Below are positions 42,322-53,549 of a stretch of 64,000 bases of DNA, piece after piece. A program made the translations under genes and the position numbers. Below the pieces are notes generated by a model, which was not told the origin of the DNA, ran no database searches, and was given only the letters and a program-made list of their open reading frames with translations. The number at the start of each line of letters is the position of its first letter. Position 1 is the stretch's first letter. This DNA comes from Usnea hakonensis (lineage: Eukaryota > Ascomycota > Lecanoromycetes > Lecanorales > Parmeliaceae): contig BLJB01000055.1 of assembly GCA_013423325.1 (NCBI GenBank), forward strand, positions 186,001 to 250,000. The letters run 5' to 3'.

Positions 42322-43963
42322 TCAATCCCTCCTCTTCCCCGCATCACCATCTTCCCCCTCAATCTCATGCACCCTCATATCCATCCCCACCCAAAACCTC
42401 TTCCCCCTCCACACAACACTCACCCCTCCAAAAAACGCCCACGCCCATATCGGAAACGCCAACACCTCCCTCCCCAACCACGCAACCATCCACTCCCCCA
42501 ACCCCCTCCTCTGCTCCCTCGTCTTCGCAAACGGCGGCCGTTCCGCCGCGGATGTAACCCCATACTGCAACAGGCTCCAAACGTAGTGATCCACGGCCGC
42601 CCAGACGGTAATGCTCGAGAGGAAGATTGCGAAGAAGGCAAGCCATGTCTGCGATATGCCGAGGGATTTGTGGCACCAGGGAAGAGTGGTGAGACCCCAT
42701 GCGCCGTAGGCGGAGCACAAGAGGGATTCGGTGCCGGGCTCGACGAGTGTTGCGAGCGGGACGGTGAACTTCCGCACGCGTAGCCAGCGGGTGCGGCGGT
42801 CGATGTAGGAGCGTAGGGATGTGTGGGCGATGGGTTGTGTGCATAGGTTTGAAGGGTTCGGGGGGAGGAAGCCGTGGTTACGCCATGTGGGTGGGGGGGA
42901 TTCTTGGGGGTTCTGGGATATGTGGCTGGGGTCTTTGCCTTCGAGTGCGGCTCGCTTTTCGACGGAGGGAGGGACGGAGGAGCGCCAGAGGAGATCGCCG
43001 ATTAAGTGGTCTTCGCAGATGTTGTCGCTGAAGAAATCGATGCCTTGGTGTTGTTCGGCGGGGTTTGTGTTGTAGGGGGATGTGGATGTGGAGGTGGTGA
43101 GGGCGTCTAGATGAGAGCGTCGGAACATGTTCGATTTGCCTACCGTGCAAGGCGCAATGGCGACTGTGGCTATCGCGGTGTAGAATTTCGCGTGGGAGGT
43201 GGAGAGGAAGAGCTCGTCGAGGATGCCACCGACTTTGTCTGTCGGGAACATCGGAATGGTGGGCACGTGAGGGCCGGAGGAGAGGCTGGTGTCCGGAAGG
43301 ACGGGGGCAGTCGATGATACGTCTACAATCAGAGGCAGCTGGTGCACGAATTTGTATTTCCGTCCAGGGGCTGTAGGCGTAAAGCCGCAGAGAAGATCCA
43401 CCATATGGCCAGCAACGGAAGGGCCAACCCAGACATTGCAGTCCACGATCCATACTATATCCCCTTTGGATTCCCGGTATGCCCTGCTCATGTTCCTGAT
43501 CTTCGGATTGGGCCCCAGATTCCTAGTCCTGCCATCTCGACCTGAAAGGTTCGGATCCTCTTCTTCAACGAGTATCTTGACATCAAATCCATGATGGTTC
43601 GCTATAAGATGCTCAAGGGTCGAGAAAGCGGGATCATTGCGCGATGAGATACAGAAACTGATCGTTAACTTCTCCTTCGGGTATGTTTGGTCGAAGGTCG
43701 CGGCAAGGCATTCGTAGAGGTAAGGTTCGATACCCTTGACAGGGCGGATAATTGTGACATGAGGAACTAGCCTCGGAGGCAGAGCGACCGAGACAGATGA
43801 TGCAGGTATCCTCACGAAATTCCGTCGTCTGCACCTCCGTCAGCTGCCATCACGGTTGGGTGACTGTGAGGTATCAGTACATTTGTAAGACGCCAATTGC
43901 ACATACGATGAGGACTGTGAAGTACCATACCAGGCAGGCAATGGCTATATATTCTGAGAGCAT
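42322..43963 (-). CDS. gcs1: ceramide glucosyltransferase (GT21)
   Basis: Minus-strand exons 43963-43881 and 43828-42322 give 529 residues; the 52-nt intron is GT-AG. The N terminus is a membrane anchor (IAIACLVWYFTVLIVCAIGV). The GT domain shows HVTIIRPVKGIEPYLYECL, DPNLSGRDGRTRNLGPNPK, the D2 motif IVWIVDCNVWVGPS, D3 in ICEDHLIGDLLWR and the RxxRW motif in RRTRWLRVRK. Two more membrane helices (LAFFAIFLSSITVWAAV and LAFPIWAWAFFGGVSVVW) close the protein. It moves glucose from UDP-Glc to ceramide at the Golgi, giving fungal glucosylceramide. The coding strand is C-rich in the middle and G-rich at the 3' end. Confidence 0.9.
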
Positions 43964-44446
43964 CCCTCTTGAGTGCAATTCAGCATCAACATTTCCCCGA
44001 TCAAGGAATATAAAATCAAGGTCAGTGAGGTTGCCGAGAGTGGGCTACTGGTCTATGGACTATTCAGGGTTAGGCCTATCTCAAAACCCCCCTATTGTAT
44101 CCAGCCACATATGTTTGAGACAAGCAGTTCAAAAGACGTGCACTGGAGTATTTGAAGGAAAAGTCATCTAATAGTTCAACTGTGCATCTTGTGAATAAGA
44201 GAGTGTCTGACCGAAGCGTACATATAGAAGCCATCTGATATACACCCTCTTGGCCCTAAGATACATCATAAATGAGCATTAACTCAATCCGAACACTGTT
44301 TGTGAACGTTGAAGCAGGTGCAGAAGCCAAGTAGCCTAGTCAGCTATAGAACGCCAAACCTCCAGGCTATGCTCGACACTTTTCACCGCCCATATACAGG
44401 ATATTGCGACTCGTCAATCGGAGTAACCACTTGTAATCATGGGTCA
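43964..44446. other. intergenic, no supported gene
   Basis: Promoter of the glucosyltransferase gene and 3' flank of the CAF-1 gene. Nothing else is seen. Confidence 0.5.
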
Positions 44447-46545
44447 TCAGCCCTGGGAAGCACTCTTCAGCACCCATTTCTTCTCCGCTTCTTTTGCTCC
44501 AACACGCTCCGCAAGTGTATCGAGTGTATCTCTAAGAGCGGCTTTTGGCTGCTTTGGAAATCTAATTGCATGATGAGCACGTCTGTTCGCTTTAATCCAG
44601 AAATCTGGGTAGACATACTGCTTCTTCAAGACCTCGAGCAAGCCTACTTTGGTGAACTCATTCCCATCCACAGCCTGCTTAAATTCCTCCCAGAGTTCTA
44701 TCGGTATGAGGCGCTTAGGGCATTTTGTAGCCTTCATGGGGGCGTTAGCATCCAAGCTAGTGGTTTGAGTCTTCAATGCTGCAGCAGACGGATTGAGGAG
44801 AGTATTCTGGCGATTGATCGGATTCAAGGGGATTCGTGGTGGTTCCATCAATGTACCCTTAATGTGGGGTGTCGCATTCATGGAATTAGTAGAGGCATAG
44901 GGTTTCCAGTAAGAAGTCGAGTACGGGTCGATAGGGAGTTGTGGGTTATCTATAATTATCAGCCTCAATCTTCATGGGTGAATAATGTCGGTTTTACCCA
45001 TCAAGATGTCGAGCTTAAAGAGCGATGGATCTAAGACGTCTAGATTCTCGAGCTTGAAATTTTCGCCTTCGAGATCTTCCCAGCAAATCCCGCTACAAGC
45101 AGGCTCCAATTCGCCTAATAAGGGCCGCTTCTTAACAATGTTACCCTCGTCATCGTCAAGAAAACCTTCCATATCGTTCTCATCTTCGTCTTCGCCAGCT
45201 TCTTCCTCTCCCTCCGAGTCAAGGTCCTCTCCCTCCCCAGGGTCTTCCCATTCCGCCTCAGAGTCATAGTCGTAATTCGTATTTGAAAGTTGGCGACTAA
45301 AAGGCCTCCTGCACAATTTTGACATAGCTCGACGGTCTTGTGGCTTCGTGAAAGTTCCAGTATATGGGGGTCTGTAGTCTTCAAAGAACTTTAGGTACTT
45401 CATGGGGACAGACTTGAGAAGGTCCGTGGGTTTCTGGATTGCCCTCTTAGACGGTGATTTGGTCAGATCGATTGGAGTCCGAGCTGATCCATGGATCTTT
45501 GATATAATATCCTTCACTGCGTGAACCCGGGGGAAACGTTGGCCAGCATTCGGGGACAGATGGAGCATTTCATAGGCATTGAAAGGCTCTATGGTCGCCC
45601 CTCCATGGTCAAGACTTTCGTCAATCCTTTTCTGAGCGTACTCAATGCCTTTGCCATCGCGCGAGAAGCGGGTTTGTGGGGCTAGCACAGTGTGAGACTG
45701 CAAGAAGAAAGACGGAAAATGTCGTTCGTAGTCCGAGGGCCGAACTTTCTGGGGTGTGAGAAACAAGGATGGCGATCGTTCGCGGGAGCCCTCCATGTCT
45801 TTAATTTCTCCAATCGAACTGCGGCGGCTACTCAGTGGGCTTGCGGTATTGCGGGTTGGTGATGCACTTGACGTAAGGTTCGGTATGGAAGGCTGGACGA
45901 AGAAAGCGTTGAGACGTAATTGTGACTGTAGTACGTTAGCGTTATGAATACTGTCCTTTCGTATCATTTATAGAAAAATACTCTAGCCTTCTTGTCCTTC
46001 TCCTCCTCAGCTTTCTGCTTCTCTTCCATCTTTTTCTGTTTCTCAACCTCCCTCGCCTTAGCCTGGCCCTCTTTCAGCTTCCTCCGCTCCTCCTTCTCAA
46101 CTTCCCTAGCTCGTCTTTCTTCATCCTTCCTGGCCTTCTCCTCCATTTTCTGTTGCTCCTTGAGTTGTTTCTCAACCCGCCTAGCTTCTTTCTCCGCAAA
46201 TGTGAGCTTGGCTCGCTTGTCAGATCTGCCCGCTATGGCAGAACAAGGGATCGGAACAGCTGCAGTACAAGAGTTACCATCGATGGAGCCGGTCGTCAGG
46301 GTACGATTAGAAGGACTTGGACTCGGTGAGCAAGCTTGGCTGGACCTTGGAGGTTGTGTAGGAGCATTTGCAGTGGGCATGCTCGGTTTTTGTAGGTCTC
46401 CATCCAAGCCAGTATCCGCGAATGAACGCTTCAAGGAAGCTGGAGAAGGCATTGGAGGCGTGAGGACGCTCAAGGGTTTGGATGGTGATGCCCGGAGCTG
46501 TTGGTCAATTTGTCTGTATTCATCTTTGTCATTGGTGAACAACAT
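44447..46545 (-). CDS. rlf2: chromatin assembly factor 1 large subunit (CAF-1 p150 / Cac1 / Rlf2)
   Basis: Minus-strand exons 46545-45982, 45925-44998 and 44949-44447 give 664 residues; introns are 56 and 48 nt. After a Ser/Pro-rich N terminus comes the highly charged KER region (residues 115-188). The signature SQLRLNAFFVQPSIP, a PCNA-binding-like stretch, follows. The middle has VPMKYLKFFEDYRPPYTGTF and an acidic run (EGEDLDSEGEEEAGEDEDEN, the ED region) with WEDPGEG. The C-terminal region has PIELWEEFKQAVDGNEFTKV, the winged-helix DNA-binding domain. CAF-1 deposits H3-H4 on replicated DNA and acts downstream of Rtt109, also in this window. Confidence 0.92.
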
Positions 46546-46610
46546 GCCTCAATGTCGGAGCAGCTTCTTCTGATTGAGGCTCTAAGGTGAGTGTTGAAGC
46601 TAAAATGGAA

Positions 46611-46638
46611 GTCGCGTTTAGCGTGACGCGCTGCGCTC
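46611..46638 (-). promoter_or_regulatory. MCB-like CGCG cluster upstream of the CAF-1 gene
   Basis: Two overlapping near-matches to the MluI cell-cycle box core (ACGCGA on the minus strand, GACGCG on the plus strand) lie 66-93 bases before the CAF-1 start codon. MBF-type control of S-phase genes is known in yeasts; its use here is inference. Confidence 0.3.
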
Positions 46639-46837
46639 GTGCCAAGACTTGCCCATTCGTAACGACGGGCTTATTGGAAAATAATGTGTCAAACACTGGA
46701 TTCAATTGATCGAGATTATAATGTACAATGTAACCAATTTCTGTGAAAGCATTCCTCTCCTCCCAAGCTTGCAAACCCCCAAAAAAATACATCCACAGCC
46801 GTATAGAGCTAGAAACCCACGTATCCATCGCCCACAC

Positions 46838-47596
46838 CTAAGCGCACCTGTCGCACATATCATCAATGTCATTGTACAATTCTTCATGGCTCTTAACGGT
46901 CACATCCTTCGGCAATAGCAATTCCGAAGCACAGTACTGCGAGCACTTGTCGTCCACATACTGCTGCGGCATCATAATCAGCCCTTGCCCTCCGTCCAAC
47001 CTTCTCCTTTGCAAGCTATACATTGGTCCACGACCAAAGAAGATATAGTCGAGCTCCAATTGCTTCTTTAGTATGGCCCAGGTGTGTTTATCGTGACCCG
47101 GTATCGGCGAATACGTGTAGAAGTAGTCGGAGTGATGAATGTCAAAATTACCCTGAGGCGGAAAGTTCGGACCCCCCTTATAGTCGTATCCGCACCCCAT
47201 TTTGTCCAGGGGAAAGGCATCCTCCATGCAGTAGTGGTTTAAGAAGTATGTAGCGTTGTAATGGTAATTGAAGTATTCCCAGCGCCAGAAATGTCCTTGT
47301 AACATTTCTCCAGGTTGAATGCCTTCGCCAGGTGCAACGTCGTTGGCGTGGTTTTGCCCATCAGCATGCACGTCATCTATCACGGAATCGAAAGAGGACT
47401 TGCAGTAGCAGTACGTGGCGCGGAGGTAGTCGCCGTTGGGACCTGTCACTGGACGTTCGCCGACGAAACCGTCGGCGTACTGTGATGTAAGGAGACCCAG
47501 ACCGACTTGGGGGCCGAACTCTCGAGGCTTTAATGGGGAGGAGAGTGTCGGTGAAAGAATGGCTAGGGTGGAAAGAAGGATGATAGTTAAAGGCAT
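46838..47596 (-). CDS. secreted cysteine-rich hypothetical protein
   Basis: This intron-free protein of 252 residues starts with a signal peptide (MPLTIILLSTLAILSPTLS). An upstream in-frame ATG (47647, MKDFSGLL) would hide the signal, so 47596 is preferred. Eight cysteines occur in the mature part: YCYC, HYC, GCG, KC with YC (DKCSQYCAS), and MC with RC at the very end (DDMCDRCA). There are many Tyr/Asp/His residues, one NAT sequon, and a block HFWRWEYFNYHYNATYFLNH. I do not recognise the family. The protein is likely disulfide-bonded and extracellular. It is the first gene of the segment that leads to the cyclase locus. Confidence 0.65.
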   Translation of the reverse strand: MPLTIILLSTLAILSPTLSSPLKPREFGPQVGLGLLTSQYADGFVGERPVTGPNGDYLRATYCYCKSSFDSVIDDVHADGQNHANDVAPGEGIQPGEMLQGHFWRWEYFNYHYNATYFLNHYCMEDAFPLDKMGCGYDYKGGPNFPPQGNFDIHHSDYFYTYSPIPGHDKHTWAILKKQLELDYIFFGRGPMYSLQRRRLDGGQGLIMMPQQYVDDKCSQYCASELLLPKDVTVKSHEELYNDIDDMCDRCA

Positions 47597-48077
47597 TCTT
47601 TGGGTTGTCTTCGTGTGGATCGAGAGTAGACCGCTGAAGTCTTTCATCTTGAAAGGAGGATGATCTTCTGGTTGCACTGATATTATGGTGTAGCGCCGTT
47701 GGGATAGGTTGACTGATAGTGTGGTGTTGCGTGGTGGACAATTTGGTCGATAGTGTGGTATTGCGTGGTCAAGAGTAAAATGGTACTCGAGAAGAGAGAG
47801 AACGAAAACGCTCAAGCCTTTATGCTCCACAAGAAATGCATTAAAAGTCCAGAGGGGTCTCTGCAGAAATAGAAAAAAGGTCCACCTAGGTGCAAAATAG
47901 GAATGAGGGAATTTGAGCGCCGTGACCGACAAGACCTTTTTCCAGCCCCTGTTAAGTAATAAAGAAAAAGCTGCAACGTAACTTTTGTGGAGAGTAATGA
48001 TCAAAGATGGCTACATAGCTACTAGGCTGATATGCGAAGAATTGACGAGTGTCCATCTTGCTTTGCATGATTCCTTC
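47597..48077. other. intergenic with a short direct repeat
   Basis: Promoter of the secreted protein gene, with the repeat listed separately. No gene is seen. Confidence 0.45.
47715..47769. repeat. 21-bp direct repeat, two copies
   Basis: gatagtgtggtgttgcgtggt (written as gatagtgtggt + gttgcgtggt) at 47715-47735 recurs at 47749-47769 with one mismatch, 34 bp apart, about 120-170 bp upstream of the secreted protein start. It could be a duplicated regulator site. Confidence 0.6.
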
Positions 48078-50219
48078 TCACCACCTGACCGACTCGACGA
48101 CAGTATCACGTACCTTGTCTGATTTACTTCGTTGACGGCTGTATTTGACAGTACCTAATCGTTCTTGTAGATCAAACTTCACTTCCACCTCCGATATGCG
48201 TGCCCAGTCGGGGACGTCCTCGCAGCGGTTGACATTGCCAAGTCCGGCCTCTTCAATGCCAATGAGTCTTTCGGCAACATGCGCCGTGAGAACACTGTCC
48301 CAAATACCTTCCTGGCGAGGAGCAGCGTACAAAAGAGCTAAAGCTTTCCTGCGTATTATGGGATGACGGCACTTCGAAGCCACGACGAAAAGTGGAGCGA
48401 CAATACTCATATCTAAGGTAAACTCGGGGCCTCGATTCGTGGTGAACTTGTCGCCATTTGAAGACTTGAGGATCAAGGTCGCCAAGTCTACAATGTGTTC
48501 GAAGTCCTCTGTAAACCAGTCCCACGCCGTCAAATCATTGTTACTGTATGTAGTGCTGACGGTAAGGAACATCATGGCGAGGCTATGGCTGATCTCCAGA
48601 GTATGAGCCGCTTGCATTTCCCTTCCGTCCAATGGTCTTCCGTGGTTCTGCAAGAAAGCTCGATATGCGACAAGCCATCTATCAACAACATTGAACATTA
48701 GTCCTCGAGCAGCATCTATTGTGCCAAGAGCGTCGAGCGGCCGTTGACCTTCAACTATTGCCAATCCAGTGTCACTCTCGAGTTCATTCAGGAGTTCCAA
48801 TTGCGTGTTCCATTGGTAATCCAAAGAATTTTTGGCTTGGACCAAGGAAGAGAATGCGGCTGGGATCTCGGGACAAAATCCCTTGTCTATCTCTCTGGGG
48901 TGTTTTTTAAGCAACATTGGTCGGCTTCCAATCATCTGCATTGTGGTCAGCGAGTGCAGTCACCCTAAGACAAGGTGGAGAAGACACGGTATACGATGCT
49001 AATAAATGCTTGGAGTGGAGCAAGGACTTGCCTGAGATGCTTGAGTGTCCAATCGGTTGAAAAGTATTTCAAGTTCTCGCAAATCCACGAAAGGATACGG
49101 TGACGACGTGAGCACACCGTGACAGTGCCCGCCGATGTCATTAAAATCCACTTCAGACAGAATCTTTACACCACTCGTTATGTGGGAAAGGGCCGATCCA
49201 TGATGACCGCGCAACGTCTAGTCTTGTCAGTAGTCATCTATGCTGTCCGGGTTATAGTCTTCCCATCTCCTTCTTTTTAACAGATACAATGGTGATGAAG
49301 GGAAGAAGAGAGCTTACCTCGAAGCATGCAAAAATTATGCAAGCAATTAGACATACATCCACGGCTTGTTGGCCCCCGGTCGTAGGCTTAACCAGTTGTT
49401 GAATAGCTTGGTTATATTGTTTCAAAGCAAACCTGCCTTCTCTATTATCCCATGTAGGATTGATGGCGGACCCGGCTCCTGCTTCGAAGCGCTCGTGTAA
49501 AGAGCCTAGTGCAAGAATTGCGTGCCTTATAGCCGGTTGGTGAAACGTCGCTCGGAGTATTAAGCACTCCCAAAAATCCGAATCCCAGAAGCCAGCAAGC
49601 TGAGATGCTGTCCGATTTATGAAGAAATCAAAGCATCGTCGTTCCTCGCTATTGCCCGGGGTCTCGATTATCGGGCGCGGTACTACGGCTATGGCTCCAT
49701 TGCTGCGCTCTGGCCCCGCATTGTTATCATGAGTCGGGTTTGGATCACTATAGTGTATACTGTAACCGTCACACTGAGTTGACACCACAGCTATCAGCTA
49801 CTTAGGCACTTCATGTTTCGCCCGGTAACTGGCGTCAAATTTCACGAGACAGAAAGCCCGATTCAATGTGCCTACCTTTCTACCGGTGCTTGTACACTTC
49901 TCGCAGACAGGCTTGGTTTCATCACATTTTACCCGTCGGACTGGGGACAATATCAAGCATTAGCTTCATCGGCGCCCACATAATATCTGCCTTACTCCTG
50001 TCCTAGGCGTTAGTATAGTAGGGAGCAAAGCAAGATGGCACACCTGGCGTGTAGGTTGACCCACTTGCAAGTAATACAGCCTGTTTTTACTTTAGGTGCC
50101 TTTCTCCTTGGCCGCTTGACATTAGACTCTTTGATAGCCCCCCCACACAACCCATCAGAAGGCGAGAGAGCCTTCTCAAGACGTCCAATAGGAGCTTTTT
50201 GGTGAGGGTTAGATTCCAT
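48078..50219 (-). CDS. Zn2Cys6 fungal transcription factor (exon 1-2 junction unresolved)
   Basis: Minus-strand exons 50219-50065, 49940-49876, 49773-49318, 49217-49032 and 48935-48078 would give about 573 codons. The Zn2Cys6 cluster is split over three exons: KVKTGCITCK, RRVKCDETKPVCEKCTSTGR and CDGYS. The remainder resembles the fungal-specific regulatory domain (ATFHQPAIRHAILALGSLHE, CLIACIIFACFE, TLEISHSLAMMFLTV). Exons 2-5 fit together; the intron at 49031-48936 is GC-AG with an ideal AG/GCAAGT donor. The first intron cannot be closed in frame with GT/GC-AG ends: the total is one base off. Either a sequence error, an unusual junction or an inactivating indel is present. It may regulate the neighbouring biosynthetic genes. 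Confidence 0.65.
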
Positions 50220-51026
50220 TGATGCTGCAGATCTTGCACCACTGGGACGAAATAGGGTCTGCAGATGGAAGAGACGCTCATACGAGCAGACCAATTATAA
50301 TTAGACTATTGACGCGTCTTCTGAGGGCCAGATCATGTTATAAGGCTCCAGCCGAGTATCGAGTCTCTGTGATGTGCGATAGGATTGTGCTGAAAAAGGA
50401 GCTTACAGTTGGTCAGCTCAGAGGGTCAGAAGGAACTTGACCAGTCTCATTCGCTCCGTATGACCAACGCGACACTGCAATGTAACGAGCATGCTATACT
50501 TAGTATTTATTAGAAGGCGCCCCTTTAGAGACCTGAGGAGAATCCGAGGGATCGACCACGGGTACACTAGTCCGTAGCGTACTTCAGTATACGAATCAAC
50601 CAATGAGAGCAGCGCTCACATTTCACATTGGAGCCTGGCTGATCATCTTCCATCCGACCTACTGTCAACCTCATCAAGTCTATTTTTTGACAAAATATAC
50701 ATATACAAGAAGAATGCGCTTACCACGTTACCTCTGGCGTCTCCATAGCATTTCATTGGTCTGTTCGTACTGCTCTCATCTCCAAGGAAGCTAGATGCTG
50801 TATCACCACCCCCACACAATGTCCGTCTTACACAGGCGCAGCTGGCCGACGTGTACGTCCAAACTTTACATACGAGCTATGAGTATATCTATGGGCACCA
50901 TGGCTTCGTCTCATGCTTCACTTCATACAAAAGTAGATCAATTGCAAGACACTTCAAAGAGTCCTGCTTCCCGAATCTTCCTTTACTTAGTGCAATTGAC
51001 CCAAGACTCTCCCAAATCCTTTCATA
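50220..51026. other. intergenic divergent region (regulator / RTA1-like gene)
   Basis: 807 bp between two outward-read genes, presumably both promoters. No site is assigned. Confidence 0.45.
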
Positions 51027-52198
51027 ATGGCAGGCTGCCCGGCTCAGACAGATCCGAATTCCCAATGGCCAGAATTTTGCCCAAATTCTGGTGCCGCTTA
51101 CCTCTTCGCCATCCTCTTCGGGCTCACTCTCGTGGTCCATATTGTCCAATCCGTCGTCTACCGCAAAGGCTACAGCTGGGTCATAGCAATGGGAGCGCTG
51201 TGGCAGACAGCCTGCTACGTTTTCCGCGTCCTCAGCATCAAGTACGTCACAAGTGAAACGTATTATTCGATCTGGTTCATTCTGATACTGGTAAGACTGC
51301 CTTTGCATGGCTGATGACCAAATTCAAGACTTGAGGCTAAACAAAGCTATAGCTTGCACCGCTTTGGACCAATGCATACGTTTATATGGTCTTGGGCAGA
51401 ATGGTGTACAACTTCACAGCCAGCGCCAAGATTTTGGGGTTCAAAGCATGGAGATTCGGTCTTTATTTCGTCCTTCTCGACATATTTGCATTCGTTGTCC
51501 AGGCCGTGGGAGCAAGCACGGCCGTAGGAAACAACATCCCGCAAAGTCAGATTTTCCGAGGTGAGTAAAAGCTACAGTAGCCATACTCATCGAGACCATT
51601 GTTCATTTTTTTCCTAGGTCTGCATATATACATGGGCGGCGTGGGCCTCCAGCAGCTCTTCATCTGCTGTTTCGTCGGCCTAGCAATCCGCTTCCAGCGT
51701 CAGATGAAGCAAGATACTCCCCCAACGGACCAAAATCGAGCGCTCCGCCTGCTCTACATCCTCTATGCTGTTCTGATCCTTATCACTGTACGCGTCATTC
51801 TTCCCGTACTGGTTTTCCACCATGAATGACTTACACTGCATCAGGTACGCATCATCTTCCGCATGGTCGAATACTCTCGAGGCTACACCAGTGGCATTCC
51901 GCTTCACGAAGCATACCAGTACATCTTTGACTCGACACTTATGCTCATCGCTTTCGTGCTCTTCAATATTGTCCACCCCGGGCAGATCATGCCTGGGAAA
52001 GAGAGCGACCTTCCCAGCAGGAAGCAGAGGAAGGTCATTGGGAAATCGAATGTGCGAGGCAGGATGGCTGGTATCTTCCCCCTTTCCGAACCACCCTATG
52101 TCCCGAGCGCCGAGCCCGTAGCAAGCGAAAACCCTACCAATCCTAAATTTGATGTCACGACATATACTTATGGTCGCGTGAGGGATATTGAGAGCTAG
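51027..52198 (+). CDS. RTA1-like lipid-translocating exporter family protein
   Basis: Exons 51027-51290, 51353-51560, 51618-51787 and 51845-52198 give 331 residues; introns of 62, 57 and 57 nt are all GT-AG. Seven hydrophobic helices are seen, from AAYLFAILFGLTLVVHIVQS to IFDSTLMLIAFVLFNIVHPG. RTA1 family marks include YVFRVLSIKYV, LAPLWTNAYVYMVLGRMVY, LHIYMGGVGLQQLFICCFV, VRIIFRMVEYSRGYTSG and IVHPGQIMPG. The family lies in the plasma membrane and is linked to 7-aminocholesterol and drug resistance or lipid movement. Placed between a Zn2Cys6 regulator and a GST, it may give self-protection or export for the neighbouring locus, which is inference. Confidence 0.88.
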
Positions 52199-52724
52199 AG
52201 ATCGGCTGATTGGTGCCATCGGCCCTGCCACCAAAGTCCGCTACTAAAGCCTTTTCCATGCCTTCAGCAAGAACAGTCTAGAGCAGAAGGGTGGTATGTC
52301 AGTCGCATTTGGATATTTCAGCACCATCAGAGGACACAGAAAAAGTCATGGCTGAAGACTAATCTAGAGCGGCAATCAGGTTCGTGTCCTTAGGAGTATA
52401 TCACCGGTATGGGGTTTGATTCATGACGGCGCTGGTACAACGGTAGAGCTGGTTTTTTGCGTTTCTGTTTGCTCTACAGTATTCAATGTCGAGTTCCAAT
52501 AGCATTTACATCTAGACGTCCGTATTCAAAAAAAAGCGCTGCCCAATAGATGACTCTTATGTACTTAACATTATTGCCGATATCCTTAAGTAATCGTATC
52601 TGCACGAACATCACATTGACGTAACCAAATTATTTACATATCTTCCACACACACATTCTTCTATACACCACCATCTTTCCTCCACACCAGCTTCTTCCCC
52701 CAAAACCAATTCCTTATCCCCACA
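52199..52724. other. intergenic, no supported gene
   Basis: 3' flank of the RTA1-like gene and promoter of the GST gene. Nothing else is seen. Confidence 0.45.
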
Positions 52725-53549
52725 ATGCCCACCCCCTCAACCCCCCCCTACGAACTCCTCTACTGGCCCACCATCCCCGGCCGCGCCGAGCACATCCGGC
52801 TCATCTTCGAAGCCACCTCAACCCCCTACCACGACCTCTGCAACCACCCCTCCCCCACCACCGCCCCCCTAACCCCCTACCTCTCCCCCACCGCCCTCGG
52901 CACCAGCACCTCCCCACCCCCCTTCGCCCCCCCCCTCCTCCGCCACGGCTCCCTCCTCCTCAGCCAAACCTCCAACATCCTCCTCTACCTAGCACCCAAG
53001 CTAGGTCTCGCGGGCGACGGGAAGGACGAGGGCGCGATTTATAGTATCAATCAGCTGGCGCTGACGGCGCTGGATGGGCTGAGCGATGAGGCGCATGAGA
53101 CGCATCATCCGGTTGCTGTGGGGGAGTATTATGAGGAGCAGAAGGGGGAGGCGAGGAGGCGGGCGGCGGATTATAGGAAGAATAGAGTGCCGAAGTTTTT
53201 GGGGTATTTTGAGAGGGTGTTGAGGGGGCAGGAGGAACGGGGGGCTCGTGGTGGGAGTGGGGAAGGGAATGATGAGGGTCCGTGGTTATATGGCGATCGA
53301 TTGACGTATGCGGATTTGGTGCTGTGGCAGTGTGTGGATGGGGTGAGTTTTGCGTTTCCGAGAGCGCTGGGGAGGATGAGGGGAGGGGGGGAGTTTGGGA
53401 GGGTGTTTGGGTTGTGTGAGAGGGTGAGGGGGGTGGAGGGGGTGAGGAGGTATTTGGAGAATGGGAGGAGATTGGAGTATGGGATGGGGATTTATAGGTA
53501 CTATCCCGAGTTGGATGAGGGGGGTGAGGAGGTGGGGGAGGAGGTTTGA
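52725..53549 (+). CDS. glutathione S-transferase family protein
   Basis: This 274-residue intron-free protein has a thioredoxin-fold N terminus (YELLYWPTIPGRAEHIRLIF), in which Tyr-10 or Tyr-13 could be the catalytic residue. It continues with LLRHGSLLLSQTSNILLYLA, where SQTSNI is the glutathione-binding SNAIL-like turn. The helical C-terminal domain has GPWLYGDRLTYADLVLWQCV, a typical GST N-capping region. It would conjugate glutathione to electrophiles in the cytosol. The coding strand is extremely C-rich until about 53000 and then switches abruptly to G-rich, so the opposite strand shows a false, Pro/His-rich open frame. The gene is convergent with the NRPS-like gene. Confidence 0.85.
   Translation: MPTPSTPPYELLYWPTIPGRAEHIRLIFEATSTPYHDLCNHPSPTTAPLTPYLSPTALGTSTSPPPFAPPLLRHGSLLLSQTSNILLYLAPKLGLAGDGKDEGAIYSINQLALTALDGLSDEAHETHHPVAVGEYYEEQKGEARRRAADYRKNRVPKFLGYFERVLRGQEERGARGGSGEGNDEGPWLYGDRLTYADLVLWQCVDGVSFAFPRALGRMRGGGEFGRVFGLCERVRGVEGVRRYLENGRRLEYGMGIYRYYPELDEGGEEVGEEV

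Noticed and set aside
42268..42783. A 171-codon plus-strand frame rich in Pro and Arg
   Set aside because: It is antisense to the well-supported glucosyltransferase C terminus and has no independent evidence.
45992..46573. A 193-codon Ser/Phe/Leu-rich plus-strand frame
   Set aside because: It is the antisense of the Lys/Glu-rich KER region of the CAF-1 gene, which always gives such a frame.
46529..46837. A 102-codon minus-strand frame upstream of the CAF-1 start
   Set aside because: No family is recognised, it ends inside the CAF-1 coding sequence in another frame, and it covers the promoter CGCG cluster.
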